Of a stretch of DNA of 64,000 nt, positions 1 to 12,674 are shown piece after piece. The position numbers and the translations under genes are program-made. The notes beneath the pieces are model-generated. The model had not been told where the DNA came from. It was given only the letters and a program-made list of their open reading frames with translations, and searched no databases. The first letter of the stretch is position 1. Each line of letters begins with the position of its first letter. The DNA lies in assembly GCA_028023455.1 (NCBI GenBank), contig JAQFVV010012416.1, positions 9,243,967 through 9,307,966 on the forward strand, read 5' to 3'. The DNA is from Epiperipatus broadwayi (lineage: Eukaryota > Onychophora > Udeonychophora > Euonychophora > Peripatidae).

Positions 1-24
1 AACTATTCTCAAACATATTCTTCC

Positions 25-62
25 AGTCCCAAGTCGGATGTTCTGCCAACTATGCCGAATGA
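25..62 (-). repeat. tRNA-derived SINE head fragment
   Basis: The minus strand shows an A-box-like GGCATAGTTGGCAGAAC followed by CCGACTTGGGACTGG, the same order as the fragment at 7757-7835. The rest of the SINE is not recognisable. Confidence 0.45.
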
Positions 63-1338
63 CACAAGGTATTCTCCTGATAAAAGCAATTGACACCGCA
101 ATGCTCTCTTTACTGTCCGTGTGAAAATCTTTACAATGTTAACAGGATTTACTTCTCACATGACAATCCATATTTAAAGTTTATCATAGAATACATTTTT
201 AAAAAATCTGTTACTATTAACTGGCTTTCATTTCATTGAATATATTAAGATGATGAAAGTATTTTATGTTTTAATTTATTAAATGCAGTCATAAGCTACT
301 ATTTGTGCTGCACATTAGCATTTAAGCCTTGACTTTTTTTTATTTAAAAAATTAATCCTTGTTCTCAAGATTTTTCTTCCATCACTGGCTGACGAAGCAG
401 TTGAGTTTGTATTCAAAACTTTGAAAACAATGTAGGTCATAATTCAAATTACCAAGAATAGCACAATTATCAGCATGTTTAAATCAAGGAGGTATGAAAA
501 TGAAAAACCTATTATCAAACTCACATCCATATGGACAAACACTTTATGAAGATATCACTAAACTATTCCAAATATAATTGTTGCAAAAATGGAAGTACAA
601 CCCTGTTAAGTACCACTATTACTTTTAAATCTCTCAGGTTGTCTCTAACCAGTAGATATTCTTAAACCACTATGTAGGACTTGCATTAATTATTCTGTGG
701 ACAGACAGCTATCTTCAAACATTGTCAGAACTATTTTTGTCTATCTAAATGCTTCGACTAAATCAATAAATGCCCTTAAATAAATTACATCTCCGCGGAC
801 TTTGTCTGGCAACAGAAACAATATGTATATTGGATTTCAATTATCAAAGGTCACGCATCTACGACTGGAAACAATTTATTCAATAAATTCCTTGAAAATA
901 ATTTTGTATTAGAGATAGCAATGATATTCTACGATAATTACTGAAATAGAAGAAACATCTCTAAGATCCATATATTCATTAAAAAAAATTCAATAAATGT
1001 GAAACAAATTACCATCACATTTTAAAATGTTTTTTAAGGATCCCATCAGAACATGTAGCCTTCATGATATTAAGAGTACAAAAAGCTATTTTAATTGTTA
1101 TTTTATATCATTACTTATTTTTTAGCAATCACATAATGAGTTAAGATTATGCTAAATCCAAGAATAATAATAATAAAGTAGAGAGGAAGGTAAAGATTAA
1201 AAAGTTAAAGAAATAAAGAGAAAAGAAAGATTAATTAGAATTGCTTATGTAATTAAAAAATAGATATGTGGTTGGATAAACACATAATTTTGGTGTCACA
1301 GTTAATGAAGAAAATGATCAAGAATATCAAAGGCTATT
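63..1338. other. Intronic sequence, nothing recognised
   Basis: AT-rich, no open frame of note, no repeat family recognised apart from a PLE-like CTGACGAAGCAG at 390 whose stem is not conserved. Confidence 0.5.
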
Positions 1339-1541
1339 AAAACAGGCAAAAACTCACTATACATATTGCCTCACAGCAAGCTAAAGTAATCAATGGATGC
1401 CAGAAGGCTTGTGCATAAAATTCCCATCTAATGCCTACTCATCCAATATCCCCAGACTAGTTTCTGGCTTGTGGCCTTTGTCAGTGAGGAACCTTGGATC
1501 TGAGAGCACTGCATCTGATCATGTGATGATTATTGGCTTAA
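1339..1541. repeat. Family A element, single arm (copy 4)
   Basis: It starts AAAACAGGCAAAAACTC, runs through the AGTAATCAATGGATGCC segment and the ribozyme, and then jumps directly to the outer tail (GATCATGTGATG). The second arm is therefore deleted. Confidence 0.65.
1441..1500 (-). ncRNA. Hammerhead-like motif, family A (core mutated)
   Basis: The minus strand reads CUGACAA instead of CUGANGA, so the catalytic G8 is A. Both stem I helices, GGC/GCC and GAAACUAGUC are otherwise kept. Predicted inactive. Confidence 0.55.
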
Positions 1542-1609
1542 TATCAGAGGCTCATGACAACCAGACTTATATTAACTTCAATAAATGAATATAGTAAAAT
1601 AAACTAAAA

Positions 1610-4600
1610 ATAAATAAACAAAGAAGATTGTCAGAACATGCCTAGAAAATGATAACTCAATATCTTATCCTAAAAGGTAGCAGAAACTAATCAGGCACTG
1701 CATGGTAAATATGCTACAACATATTAAATATATGCTATTTAACAATTTTTTTGACTTAATCTTCATTCAGTGAATTTTTAAGAAAATAATATCTACACAC
1801 ACTTCTCTTTTAAAGTACATTTTCATCTATTAATATAAATTCCTCTACTAATTCTTCACTAGTTATAATCATCTCATTTCCATGCTTAAATTTTAAAAAA
1901 AAAATCAAAAAATAATCAAAATATTTTTTCGATATTTTGAAAGTATTATGATTATTATACAAATCATTATTACCTATTGATTTAATATGATCATATCATT
2001 TTATTAGGTCCATATGTTATTTTCAATAGGATAAAAAAATCTAATGTTAATGTGATCGATAAATGATTGATTCATCTTTGCATTATAATTTACTAATTAT
2101 TCTCAAGTCTTCTTTTCAGTCATTAAACTTTTGATTTTAAATCTTTATATTATTTATAAAATTCTATATTCATTTTATTATTTGATTAAATAGAGAATGA
2201 TATATATTTTTATTTAATTAAATCTTTAATAATCTAATTATTGTCAGAGAATCAGACAGATTTGTAGTGAACTCAAAAACAAATCCATTAACATTACATG
2301 ATCACCATTTCATATGCTTACACATGTTGCTTGGTACTTTTTTTAACCTATTAACCTGTGCACTAATCTATTTAAAAGAATCCCATACCTCAATAACATG
2401 ACAATCTTGAAAATTCAAAATGTCAATGTTAGTGTAATAATTTTTTTTAAAAATCCATTAAACCTCTTATCAATATTTTTGGAAAAACACCTATAATATC
2501 ACCTTCACTTTAACCTTTCACTAATACTAGTCTATAATCTGTTAAATTATTTGTGCCTATAAAAGTCATGTAATATTATTTTTTTTTTCCCTTAAGATTT
2601 CTAACTATAACATAATTCATGAGATATTATTTTGAGCATGGATACGTAAAACGTTTGCTGTAATCAATCCATGGATAGTGAAAACATTCTATATAACAAA
2701 TCATGAGAGTTCATTAGCCATTCTTGCTACTGACATTAAGTTGATCATTTGTTTTTTTTATCAACATGTCTACCTTAATGGGGGGGGGGTTCTCAGTACC
2801 GATGCAAACATATTATCATTCCTCTGAACATTCTGAATTTAACAAAATATAAACACTAATAAAACAGGTATAGATAACATTGCACAAAACAATTATTAAT
2901 ACCGTTATTGATAAATCTAAGAATTTTAAAAGTTGAAAATACCAAATTAAACCTCACTAGGAATCTAACATCATTCCTTCTCTGTTCATTCAACAACTGA
3001 TTTAAAAAGAACTTTTGGTCATCTACTTGTCGAAATTTTATTATAAGCAGTTATGACCGTAACTAAAATTTGACAACTCCTTAGGTGTAAGCATTATATT
3101 ATATTCATATCTAGAAGATTCCGCATCAAATTGAATTTATGATTGCTATGTACCTATATTTAAAGAAAAAAAAATGAAATATTTATTTTTATAACATTTC
3201 TAACCTGAAATTTGCCACCATTACTATAAAAGAATATGCTAAACATGATAACTTAATCATATTTTATGAGAATCCATCACATTTGTTGCTATAGAAACAT
3301 CTCTAAATAATGATGGTCAAGCACACAATTACTGCTGAATAAAACTCCTAGCCAAAATTTAATTTCATGTATCATATTGGTCTGCTAAATCTAGTCCTAT
3401 TACTGTTTTCTCAACATTCAGGAGCATTGCATACTTTACATATAATACATACTTGCATTCAAACAAACAAAAAAAAAAGACTGGAATAGGAATTGTTGTG
3501 CATGCAATTAAACCTAGATATGCTTACACAATCCCATTAATGCAGTTTATAATAATTATTTTCTTGGCTAGTCTGGTTGAATTCCGAATTTGGGGTAATT
3601 TTAAATATATACATTTACAATATCTCATGATCAATAGATGTATTAAAAACAAAAAACAGCACTACCTATTGAGTTTTCATGTAATATGGAAAATATATAT
3701 TTACATTTTTTTTCTCTTTCAAAAAAGAAACTACTGACAAATTCAATCATGTCCTAAAAAACTTTAATATTGAAATAATTTTCCTCATCCGTCAAAAATT
3801 AGTAACATTTTATCAAAGTACAAAACCTCAATTTCTTTTGGAAAACCATATGGTTGTGAAATCTCTTGTGGGGTTGTTAAGGCTACTTATACGAACCTGA
3901 TTAACCATTGCATTAATGTTAGAAAAAACAATCATCTTAACATTGTGAAATAACGGTCATTATCATCTATTCTGATACTATATGTTTGGATAATGGTGAT
4001 ATAAATTGACTAATATTAAAGTTTCATTGAGATGTGACAAAAGAACAATCAAAGAGAAACCGGACACATCAATAAAAATAAAAGGTGTCAAATTAATCAT
4101 TAGCCACTTCTAACCTCTCATAAATTTTGTGCTATAGGTAAAACAATTAACAACGAATTCACATACGTGAAAAGTGATTTCCAACATATTTTCAATTACC
4201 AATATCATGAATCACTTTATTATCCAACTATTGGCAAATAAAATCCAGATTCACATATTTTATCCACAAAAACTTTCACACACACACACACATATATATA
4301 TAATGTGATAAGTATATAACACCTTTAAGGTGCATAATGAGTGATTATGTGTTTGGTAAACCGAGTAACAACCATGTAAACTATTTTCCATTACTGTAGA
4401 ATTTGCCTTATATTACTTTTGTTCATTTATTTGATTTATCTTTATAACATCTTATTACTAATAACTATATTGGACAGTAGGGTTTGTGTAAGAATTGGGA
4501 AAAGCAATTCAATTTTATTTTTTGTAATTTTATTGATAAAAGAGTGATTTTAAATTGGTTTACTTAAAAATGAAGACAATCCTTTTTTCTTGCTTAACAA

Positions 4601-6849
4601 AATCTTTAGTTATTTTATTTATAACCGTTTCCTTGTGATAATTAAGAAAATTAGTTAATAAAGACTTCTCTGTTAATATTAAAGCTAATTTTAATAGGAA
4701 TTATTGTCAAATGGTGTTTCAAGCATTATTTTAAATTCTACTTACAATGAAAAAAGTTCTTTACACCGGAAAAAGATAAAGTCAAGATTATTGTGCAAAG
4801 TAATATTATTTAAGGAAAGTTACAATTGAAATCTGTAGAATTTATGTATTCAAGAAGTTTATCAACATCTTTACTTTTTAAGTCATCTGAATTATAAATA
4901 CCTATTAATTCATTTCATAACATTAAAAAAATCCAAAATATCTATGATAAATTTTCAATAAATACAAAGATCAAAATAATTTTGCTACATAAAGAATCAA
5001 TAATGTATTTATTAATAGATTTATTCATTTCAAAATCACAGTGAATCTAATATATATTATAAACAATATAAAGCAAAAAACAGATTAAAATATTTTCTTA
5101 CATTACTGATAAAGGATAACTTTGATAAAAATATTTTGAATATCACACAAATGACAATAGCAAATTTATTAATACAATTGAATAAGTTATTCAGGATGTG
5201 GGAAAAGATATTGATGCTGTACCATTTATTTATATATGGTACAAATATATTGGCATTTGGTAAAAGCTAAAAAAAAAGAAATAAATTTAGCAATTTTATT
5301 AAGATGCAATTAAAATTTTTTTTTTAGTTTGTGTAATTTTTTTTAAAACATACAATGAAAGTTACATTTTTCGTTCATATTTTTTTTTTATGTGATTAAA
5401 AATAAAAGTTAAAATTGGAAAGAATAAAAGACACTCAGATTACTAATCCAGATAAACTAAAGGAAAGAGAATTCCATACACAGATTACAATCAGTAAAAC
5501 CTTTTTGGAAGCTAATTAAAGATGGCGGAATTGTTTTAAAAAAAAAAAGACTTTGTAACTTAAATTTAAGAAAGAATATACAATATTATTATCTTGTATG
5601 CTGGTAAAAGGACAAAAGAAAATAGATGCACAGAGAAGTCTAAAAGTGGATTGCGACTATAAAAGGTCAGAAAAACTTAAAAAGGGTCTTTGTCTTTTCC
5701 TTAACTAGAAGTTTCCATTAGGTCCGGGATAAAAAAAATATCCTATTCCGGACTAATTATATGCAGGACTAACACTACTCATACGCTGAGGTGAATCCTC
5801 GTGCGGAATGGAACTGATGAGTTTTCAGATACCTTTGTATAAGTCACTCAGAAAAAACCATCGAGTCTAGCCATTAGAACAGGCCAATAACCTACAAAAA
5901 TGTCGACAGAATGAAACTAGTTAACTTCAATGGGTTCTTCAAAACATGTACTACAAAACTTACTGGTAAGATTATTCATATCCCGATTGTGACTAAATTA
6001 AGCGTTTGCAAACAATTCTTCCTATAAGCTTATAAGATTACTACTAATAGAGACATTTGCAGAATTATCATTCAAAGAACTTCCTGGAAAAAACTTAAGT
6101 GGACTTTAATTATTAAACTGTTTTTGTATTAGTTAGTTGATTTAATGTCAGGATTAGTGTGCGGGTAGTCTTTCCAATTAATTAGTAATATGTTTCAATA
6201 TTTTAATTTGTTAGAATAAAAATATTTATTTCTAATATCAACTATTCACTGTGTGTTATTAATGATAATCATTAAATTTATTAATGTTAGTTATTAGGAT
6301 TTGAGTATAATTTACCTTTGCCAATAGTTATTAACTAAACCCCAGGTGTAATATTCTCTGAAAAAATAACAAAGTTATAACCCGATCTTTTTAGTTACTT
6401 ATGTCAAAATTATGGGATACAAGGAACTTAGGAGTCTATTGACTATGGCGCCATCTTATAAATTAAAACTAACTTCGTCGGCAATTCCTGTCATAATAAT
6501 TATTAGGCCAGTTAATCAGGAAATACAGCTATGTTTTTGGGGAATAGAAACAAGATATTTTCTTATCCATAGCTTGATTAACTTTCACTTAATAGCACGT
6601 AAAAAAGAAGGCCTAACAGAATCTAAGCAAAACATGAAAACGTTACAATCCTTATTAGCATAACTTTATACTGTATTATTTTGTGGATAAATTACTATTA
6701 ACATCTTTGAAGTACTATTATGCCACAGTGACAAACAATAGCATAACTTATTAAACCTTTAAAACATTGCATGACCATCTTTTCTTATACTTACATATGC
6801 TATTAACAATAGCTACCTTCTTCATACAATAGAGTCATCTGGAAACAGC
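1610..6849. other. Intronic sequence, mostly unannotated
   Basis: A G-run lies at 2780, a microsatellite at 4276, and a hairpin GTCCGGGATA...TATCCTATTCCGGAC at 5722-5756 within a slightly CpG-richer patch (5690-5960). The short open frames at 3453 and 6412 show no family features and are taken as chance. Confidence 0.5.
4276..4304. repeat. (CA)n(TA)n microsatellite
   Basis: Simple dinucleotide run. Similar ones lie at 7840-7862 (TG), 23262-23285, 39416-39432 and 51304-51320. Confidence 0.9.
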
Positions 6850-7200
6850 TTTAGTAATCAGTAGATGCAAGAAGATTGTGCAATTTGCTTCCTATCTAGT
6901 GCCTACTCATACAAAGATATGAAAATATACAGATACTGAACTGGATTCAAATCAGTGTTGGGTTTTCATTTTAGGCAGATAGCTTTATAGTTAGCTAAAA
7001 AGGTAAAAGATGGGTGCTAGAGGAATCCAAAATTTTCAATGTGTTGCATTCAGATCCAAGACTCTTTGGTGATCAAAACCACAAGTTAAAAAACTAGTAT
7101 GGAGTAGGCATTGGATAAAAACCTAATTGCATAACCATCTAGCATCTATTGATTACTAGAGCTTGCACCAGGTGACACTATTGTATGGAGAAAGTTGTTA
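6850..7200. repeat. Old family A palindrome (copy 6)
   Basis: Scattered matches in the right order remain: TAGTAATCAGTAGATGC, CTAGTGCCTACTCAT, CCACAAG with AAACTAG, GAGTAGGCA, and a terminal GACACTATTGTATGGAG. No ribozyme core survives. Confidence 0.5.
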
Positions 7201-7756
7201 CTGTTAATACTGTAACTTCTTAATACTATGTGGATTTGAGTCAACTTCGACAAGATAATAAATAACACAGGAGTGAGAAAATGTTATCAGAGCAAAGCAT
7301 TCTGGACCAGTAGTTAATTAGCATTCAACAACCAGTTAAAATAAATAAACAATTAATTTCATAATTTTTATAAATAAAATAATAAAAATAAAAACAATAT
7401 ATAAACATTTGATTTTATTTAAAAAAAAAAAAATTGAGAAAACTTATAAAATATTATAAATATGAAAATGTTATATAAAAAAGTAGTAATCATTAAATGC
7501 TTTCCTTGCCTACATGGACCTTATGCCACTCGCAGGGCAGCAGTGATGTAAAGTGATATTATTGACACTTGTCCATAATAACTTTAACAGAAAACATTGC
7601 AAAACACTCCCATATCCCACAATGAAAATATTATATACAGAAAAAATGCCATTCAAATACTCTGCCTTGATAGTACTTAATAATAATATGTAATATGTCT
7701 TCCGTATATATAAAAAATGATAATGGCTTTATTCTTTGGGAATTTATAAAAAGTTT

Positions 7757-7835
7757 CGAGCGCAGAACCAATCCTGGAACCTCCCGATTCCAAGTCGGAC
7801 GTTGTACCAACTGTGCCAAACCTGTGCAGGGTTTT
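7757..7835 (-). repeat. tRNA-derived SINE head (proline-like anticodon arm)
   Basis: On minus, TTTGGCACAGTTGGTACAAC (A box) is followed by an anticodon arm TCCGA-CTTGGAA-TCGGG and a B-box-like GGTTCCAGGATTGG. It is followed on the plus-strand right side by (TG)n. This also explains the overlapping short open frames here. Confidence 0.55.
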
Positions 7836-8014
7836 TGTATATATATATGTGTGTGTGTGTGTGCAATATACAATATATAATTAATTTGTTGCTTTTCTGT
7901 TTCTGAAAAATGCAAATATAACCAAAAATATTAAAAATAAAGCAGTGAAAGTAAATGCAAAACATTAATTTAATCGGATGGAATGACGAGTTACTCCGGA
8001 GGACTTAGCCTCAC

Positions 8015-8095
8015 ACCAATACGAAAGCCTAGATCAGAATCGATCCAGGTACTTCAACGTCCTGATTCAACCACTGTTAGACGATATGATATAAA
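8015..8095 (-). repeat. Possible tRNA-like fragment
   Basis: The minus strand has GTCTAACAGTGGTTGAATC and GTACCTGGATCGATTCTG, which could be A- and B-box regions 25-30 bases apart. No cloverleaf closes well. Confidence 0.3.
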
Positions 8096-9514
8096 TTTAA
8101 TTAAAGAATGTACTAATATATATTTTCAGTTTTTAAATTTCATATTTTTTATTAATGCATTTTTTTTCTCTCTCAATATTAGTATTCCAGTATACAATTT
8201 ATAGCACTTTTACTGAATACAATTTTTAATTTCTTCATCTTTTTTTTTATATAGATATTCAAAACAATACAATAATTAGCTATTTAAACTTAATTTAATT
8301 CAATCTCCCTACCAAATGGTTCCTTTGTGAATTTCCAACTTGCAATTCCTAGAATTATTTATTTAATTAAGATGACTGTTGATTTTAGATGCTAACAAAG
8401 CAAGTTCTACCTCTGCAACTCTGTAATTTAATTTGTATTTTGATGTGTAAGACCATCAATAGCTAGCTAGCTATTCTCTGACTTGATTAACTAAAATAAC
8501 AACAACAATAACAAATGTAGTCATGTGACCATCTCCTTTTCTACCCGGATATAAACAATGCCTTAAATACTGCAGCTCTAGAAATTAGCATTCTAGATGA
8601 ATAACATAATAATTTAAAAAAATACTTTCTACATATATGTGTGTTTTCACCAAATATATGTTATTCTTAGATCTTTATTAAATAAATATTAATTGATAGC
8701 ATGTTTAAAAGACATGCCCATTACAGCTACGCTGGTGGGTGCAAAAACCAAGAGAAATAACTAGTTAATTTGCATATAACTAAATAAATAATGTACAAAC
8801 AATTCAAATTATTTGATCTCTCTTTTCAAAAGCCCACGATCTCTGAATATCTAAATATTTTCAAATATTAGACAATTATTCTTTATATGTGAGATATAGA
8901 ACCAACCCATCTAAGGAGACCAGTTTAGTTATCCGTATGTCATAAGAGAGATTTGCAATTTTCCAATGTCTTGTATTAAATGTTTCTGAAATAAATGGTG
9001 TGTTTAAAAGCATTATTAAAATATTATATTTGTCTAAATAATTTATTGCAGATATATAATTTTTTACAGCAAAGTTTCAATCAAATGTGTGTACCAATAA
9101 TGCAAAACATTCATTTTGCATATATATAGATATTATTCATAATAACATTTTATACAACTACCGCTATATACCTTAAAACTGTTTGCCCATTTGATCAAAA
9201 TAAATCTTGCACTCTAGCAAAAAAAAAAGTAACAACTACATCATCATCATCATTATTTAAAGACCTGCTATGCAATTGAAAAAAAATTCTTACAAAGATC
9301 TTAACATAAATACAAGCAGTATAGTTTACTAATATTATATAACTTTGTCATTTAAACTATTGCAATCATGTGATTTTTCACACTGTAAATCAATATGGAA
9401 GGGTTACATTACCAAGATACTTATGATTTGTTTACTGGATTTTACTTCTATACTATTACCTAACATCATAATGGTCTTCTTTCTCAAAAGCCTGACACTT
9501 TCTAAATGAAGCAT

Positions 9515-9562
9515 AAGTTGGGTTTGAGAGTAAGACATAAGTTGGGTTTGAGAGTAAGATAT
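9515..9562. repeat. Short tandem duplication
   Basis: CATAAGTTGGGTTTGAGAGT is repeated twice in a row. Confidence 0.7.
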
Positions 9563-10068
9563 GTGTGTGATTCAGAATGCTCACTCATTTTCTGTACTTA
9601 CATCATACCCTGCATTGTTTGGTGCAATTGGTAGTGTCAGACTTCAGATGGGGAGATCACAAGATAAATTATGGTGCTCAAACTTCTTATGAACTCATGA
9701 GAAATAAAGCCATATGCATGGTTTTTTATCATTCCTGATTGCCAGAAGCTATAAGTATTATAATTAATGCATTCAAAGGAAGAGGATAGTAAAGACCACT
9801 AAGTTAAAGTTTTCGGTCCTCATTGAGTGGTGGATCTTTCATTGATGAGCTTTTTATTATTAGCTGATAATAATGAATTACTTGCAAATGAAAGAAGATT
9901 GCACAAAATGAAAGAACTGTGTAATATTAAATGAGCCATGGCCAGTCTTTTGAGAAGTTAAAAAAAAAAATGTAAATATGATTTAAAATTCAAAAATATA
10001 CTTTAATAAAAGCATAAGAGTGAAATTCACTCTAAATAAGATATAAGTACATTCCTGTGTAAATCAAT

Positions 10069-10431
10069 GGTACACGTGTTAACCATGTGCTTAATAAGAA
10101 TTAATGTTTACAACTTTAAATTGATTCAAAATATTTCTAATTATAAGATCTTAATATTAACTCCCCGTGAATCGAAAGATTTAGTGAATGTTGATTTATA
10201 ATCGAGGTAGTGGACTTAATTAGTGAAGAATTTACTAGCTTCACACTCTCAAATCGAAATGCTTTAGATTTGCCTATATAATTATAAAGTAGGTTGAAGA
10301 TAAAATGGCCACTCTTATCTTTATAAAGTCGTAATCTTGTGTTAAAATTTGTAGAGGTTCCACTCATGGTAAAATTAAGCACTTAAGGCACATGTGTCGA
10401 CCATGTGCTTAATAAGAATTAATGTTTACAA
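10069..10431. repeat. Direct repeats of about 40 bp flanking about 280 bp
   Basis: ACCATGTGCTTAATAAGAAT followed by TAATGTTTACAA occurs at about 10081 and again at about 10400. The interval has an 81-codon minus frame without recognisable family features. It may be a small non-autonomous element. Confidence 0.4.
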
Positions 10432-11080
10432 GATTGACTTAATAGAAGATATCAGTCAAATTAACAGCACAAGTTCTTATTTGAATAAAGAAATTGAAGC
10501 CTTTTATACACATATGCAGAATTATTTAGAATAAACTTAAAAAAACATTTTAAAATTGTTAATTTAATTAAATTCTTTATGAAAAAATCCAAGAGGAAAT
10601 GGCATAAACAGAATTGAATAATACTTTGATTACAAAAAACCATCATTAAAAAAAAAAAACAACTAAGTAAAATATGTCAATTTCAAGCAAAAAAAATCAA
10701 AATCTGTTTAAAAAAAAAAAGATCACTCAATAATCTTAACTTCAGTATTCCACTGAATTTATGTCAAAATTGAAAAATCTTTTTAAAATATTAATAGGTT
10801 TTAGAAGATGACTTAGAAATGAATGAAAGAAAAAAAAACATATTCCATTAAAAACATCAAAATAGGTTAAGGAAGCACTAAAAGAAAAAATCATTGAAAA
10901 AATTTCTACTGAGACAAATTAATATATATCAGAAGAAGAAATAGAAAAATACTGTGCCAAGTTCCAAAATTTATGAATAATAATGAATCATATTATACTA
11001 TATATTTTTAACACACATATATGTGTAAAAATAAGTCATAGATCACATGACCCTATTCTTTTAAGCTTGTAAGTTATAAA

Positions 11081-11393
11081 CAATGAGGATTGCCAATTCC
11101 TCAACAAGCTTTGTGATAAATGCTTAGCTAGAGCCAGCATTTAAACTATCTCTGTCAGGACCCCCCCCCCCAAACCCCTGACTATGGTTTTGTGGTTGGT
11201 ACTCCTCCGAGAGGTGCCAGGGTAGGTACAGACACTAGATCTAGTGTCTGTGTACCTACCCTGGCACCTCTCTGAGGAGTGCCAAAGCATGAAACCATGG
11301 TCAGGGGTTTGGGGGGGGGGGGCGGTCCTGACAGAGATAGTTTTGCCTAAGCATTTACCACAAAGCTTATTGAGGAATTGGCAATCTTCATTG
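11081..11393. repeat. Large palindrome with C- and G-runs (foldback element)
   Basis: The centre is the perfect palindrome GACACTAGATCTAGTGTC at 11240/11241. The arms match through GGTGCCAGGGTAGGTAC, CAGGGGTTTGGGG, TCTGTCAGGAC and AGGAATTGGCAATC. The C-run (11160-11172) in the left arm corresponds to the G-run in the right arm. There is no coding capacity; short indels distinguish the arms. Confidence 0.85.
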
Positions 11394-11999
11394 TTTACAT
11401 ATATGTGTACTATTTTTTTTTGTACTTACATTTTTCTGCTTCTGTTATTAAAAATACTGAAATTATAATATGGATAAAAACAAACACGGTTATATGTTTA
11501 TTTTGTAATTTAATAAATTAGATAGTTCATGATAACATTTTTCAAATGGGTAAGTGCAATATTCCCCAATTTTTGCAATACTATTCATGATATATTGAGA
11601 AATAATTATACTAATATATTTGTCATGAGAGATACATTTGTTAATTATACGATCAAAATTTTGTTTACTTACTAGAAGAATTCAAATTTTTTTCTCTCAC
11701 ATATTCAGTGGCTCATTAAAATAAAAGAAAATAAATAAATATCACTATAAATATAACTTAATCAGATTAAAAAGAGTTTACAACTGCATGGTAAAATAAG
11801 ATAGTTCAGGATTTGATAACATTAAAAGAGAAATTATTGGCCTAATCCATCTAATAATTTCAACTTTTAAATCATCAATTTTTTTATCATATACAAGAAA
11901 ATTTTAAAAGTATCCCAAAAATGCCAATATGGATTTTTTTGTTTGTTTTAATTTGTGGTTAAAAATAAGACAGAAATAATTTATATATATATATGTCAA

Positions 12000-12071
12000 A
12001 GCGTTGACCGGGAAGCGAACCCGGGCCAGCTGCTTGGAAGGCAGCTATGCTAACCGCTAGGCCACCAACGC
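12000..12071 (-). tRNA. tRNA-Gly (anticodon UCC), possibly a decayed copy
   Basis: A full cloverleaf can be drawn. The acceptor is GCGUUGG with UCAACGC (the last pair is G-U), followed by a D arm around GGCCTAGCGGTTAGCA, an anticodon stem GCTGC/GCAGC enclosing CTTCCAA (anticodon UCC), and a T stem CCGGG/CCCGG. The sequence is close to metazoan tRNA-Gly-UCC over its whole length. Two oddities stand out. The T loop reads TTCGCTT, so the almost invariant A58, which is also part of the B box, is C. The discriminator base would be U instead of the usual A. The first run of T downstream is about 35 bases away. It may be a functional gene, a recently decayed one, or a retroposed copy. Confidence 0.75.
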
Positions 12072-12340
12072 TTGACTTTGAATTTAATAAAATACAAATT
12101 TGTCAAAACAAATGTAAAATTGGTAATAAGTATAGTAGTAGGAAATTGCTTATTTATAGTGAATAGAAATGTAAATGTATGATGTTCTGACTATATTTCA
12201 TTTGTTTGTTTATTCATGGAATGTGCATATTAAAAATTCTAAAATGATCTATATGTACAAAAACAGAGAAAATTAAATAATAAAACTATATAAAACATTT
12301 TAAAAAAATCAGTGTTTTTAATTAAAGAAAAAAATTATAA

Positions 12341-12633
12341 GGATTTAAACTCAGGATTTTTCAATCCATTCACCCTCCATGCCCCCTCAAGCAACCAATA
12401 CACATGATTGCACACATGCTAAAAAGATACATGATCTCCAATGTACATATTTCACGCTGAAGCAGCACTCATCATTTGGGCCAGATCATAACCCCCCAAA
12501 CATATATACAATGAGTCTGCTTCTGCATAAAATACATATATTGGGGACCATGTACCACGTGCGTGGTTATGGGTATTGGATGCTTGATATGGAAAGGAGG
12601 ATAAATAGACTGAAAAATCCTGAGTTCAAATCC
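12341..12633. repeat. Family B ribozyme-SINE, second inverted dimer
   Basis: The arms begin GGATTTAAACTCAGGATTTTT and end with its near reverse complement. Both arms contain the ribozyme region (12438-12482 on minus; a decayed version around 12515-12545 on plus) and the tRNA-like tail with TGAGTTCAAATCC. Divergence from the 23.7 kb copy is moderate, so these are independent insertions with the same palindromic layout. Confidence 0.6.
12438..12482 (-). ncRNA. Hammerhead-like motif, family B (decayed)
   Basis: The minus strand reads CCAA, AUGAUGA, GUGCUG-CUU-CAGCGU, GAAA, UAUGUACA, UUGG. C3 has become A, a core change expected to abolish cleavage. Stem I (CCAA/UUGG) and stem II still pair. Confidence 0.5.
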
Positions 12634-12674
12634 TTCTAATTATATACAAAAACATTCAGTAAAAGCAAATTATT

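Larger units (their letters stand above)
8210..11080. other. Intronic sequence, few features
   Basis: Apart from the direct repeats at 9.5 and 10.1-10.4 kb, it shows AT-rich text with A-runs. No coding evidence. Confidence 0.5.

Noticed and set aside
390-425. CTGACGAAGCAG as a PLE ribozyme
   Set aside because: The start matches the P1 core but the expected stem II partner is absent.
5812-5850. CTGATGAGTTTTCAG as a hammerhead
   Set aside because: No GAAA strand follows the short hairpin and no stem I partner was found.
10137-10382. 81-codon minus frame as a small gene
   Set aside because: No family features, no splice context, and it lies between direct repeats.
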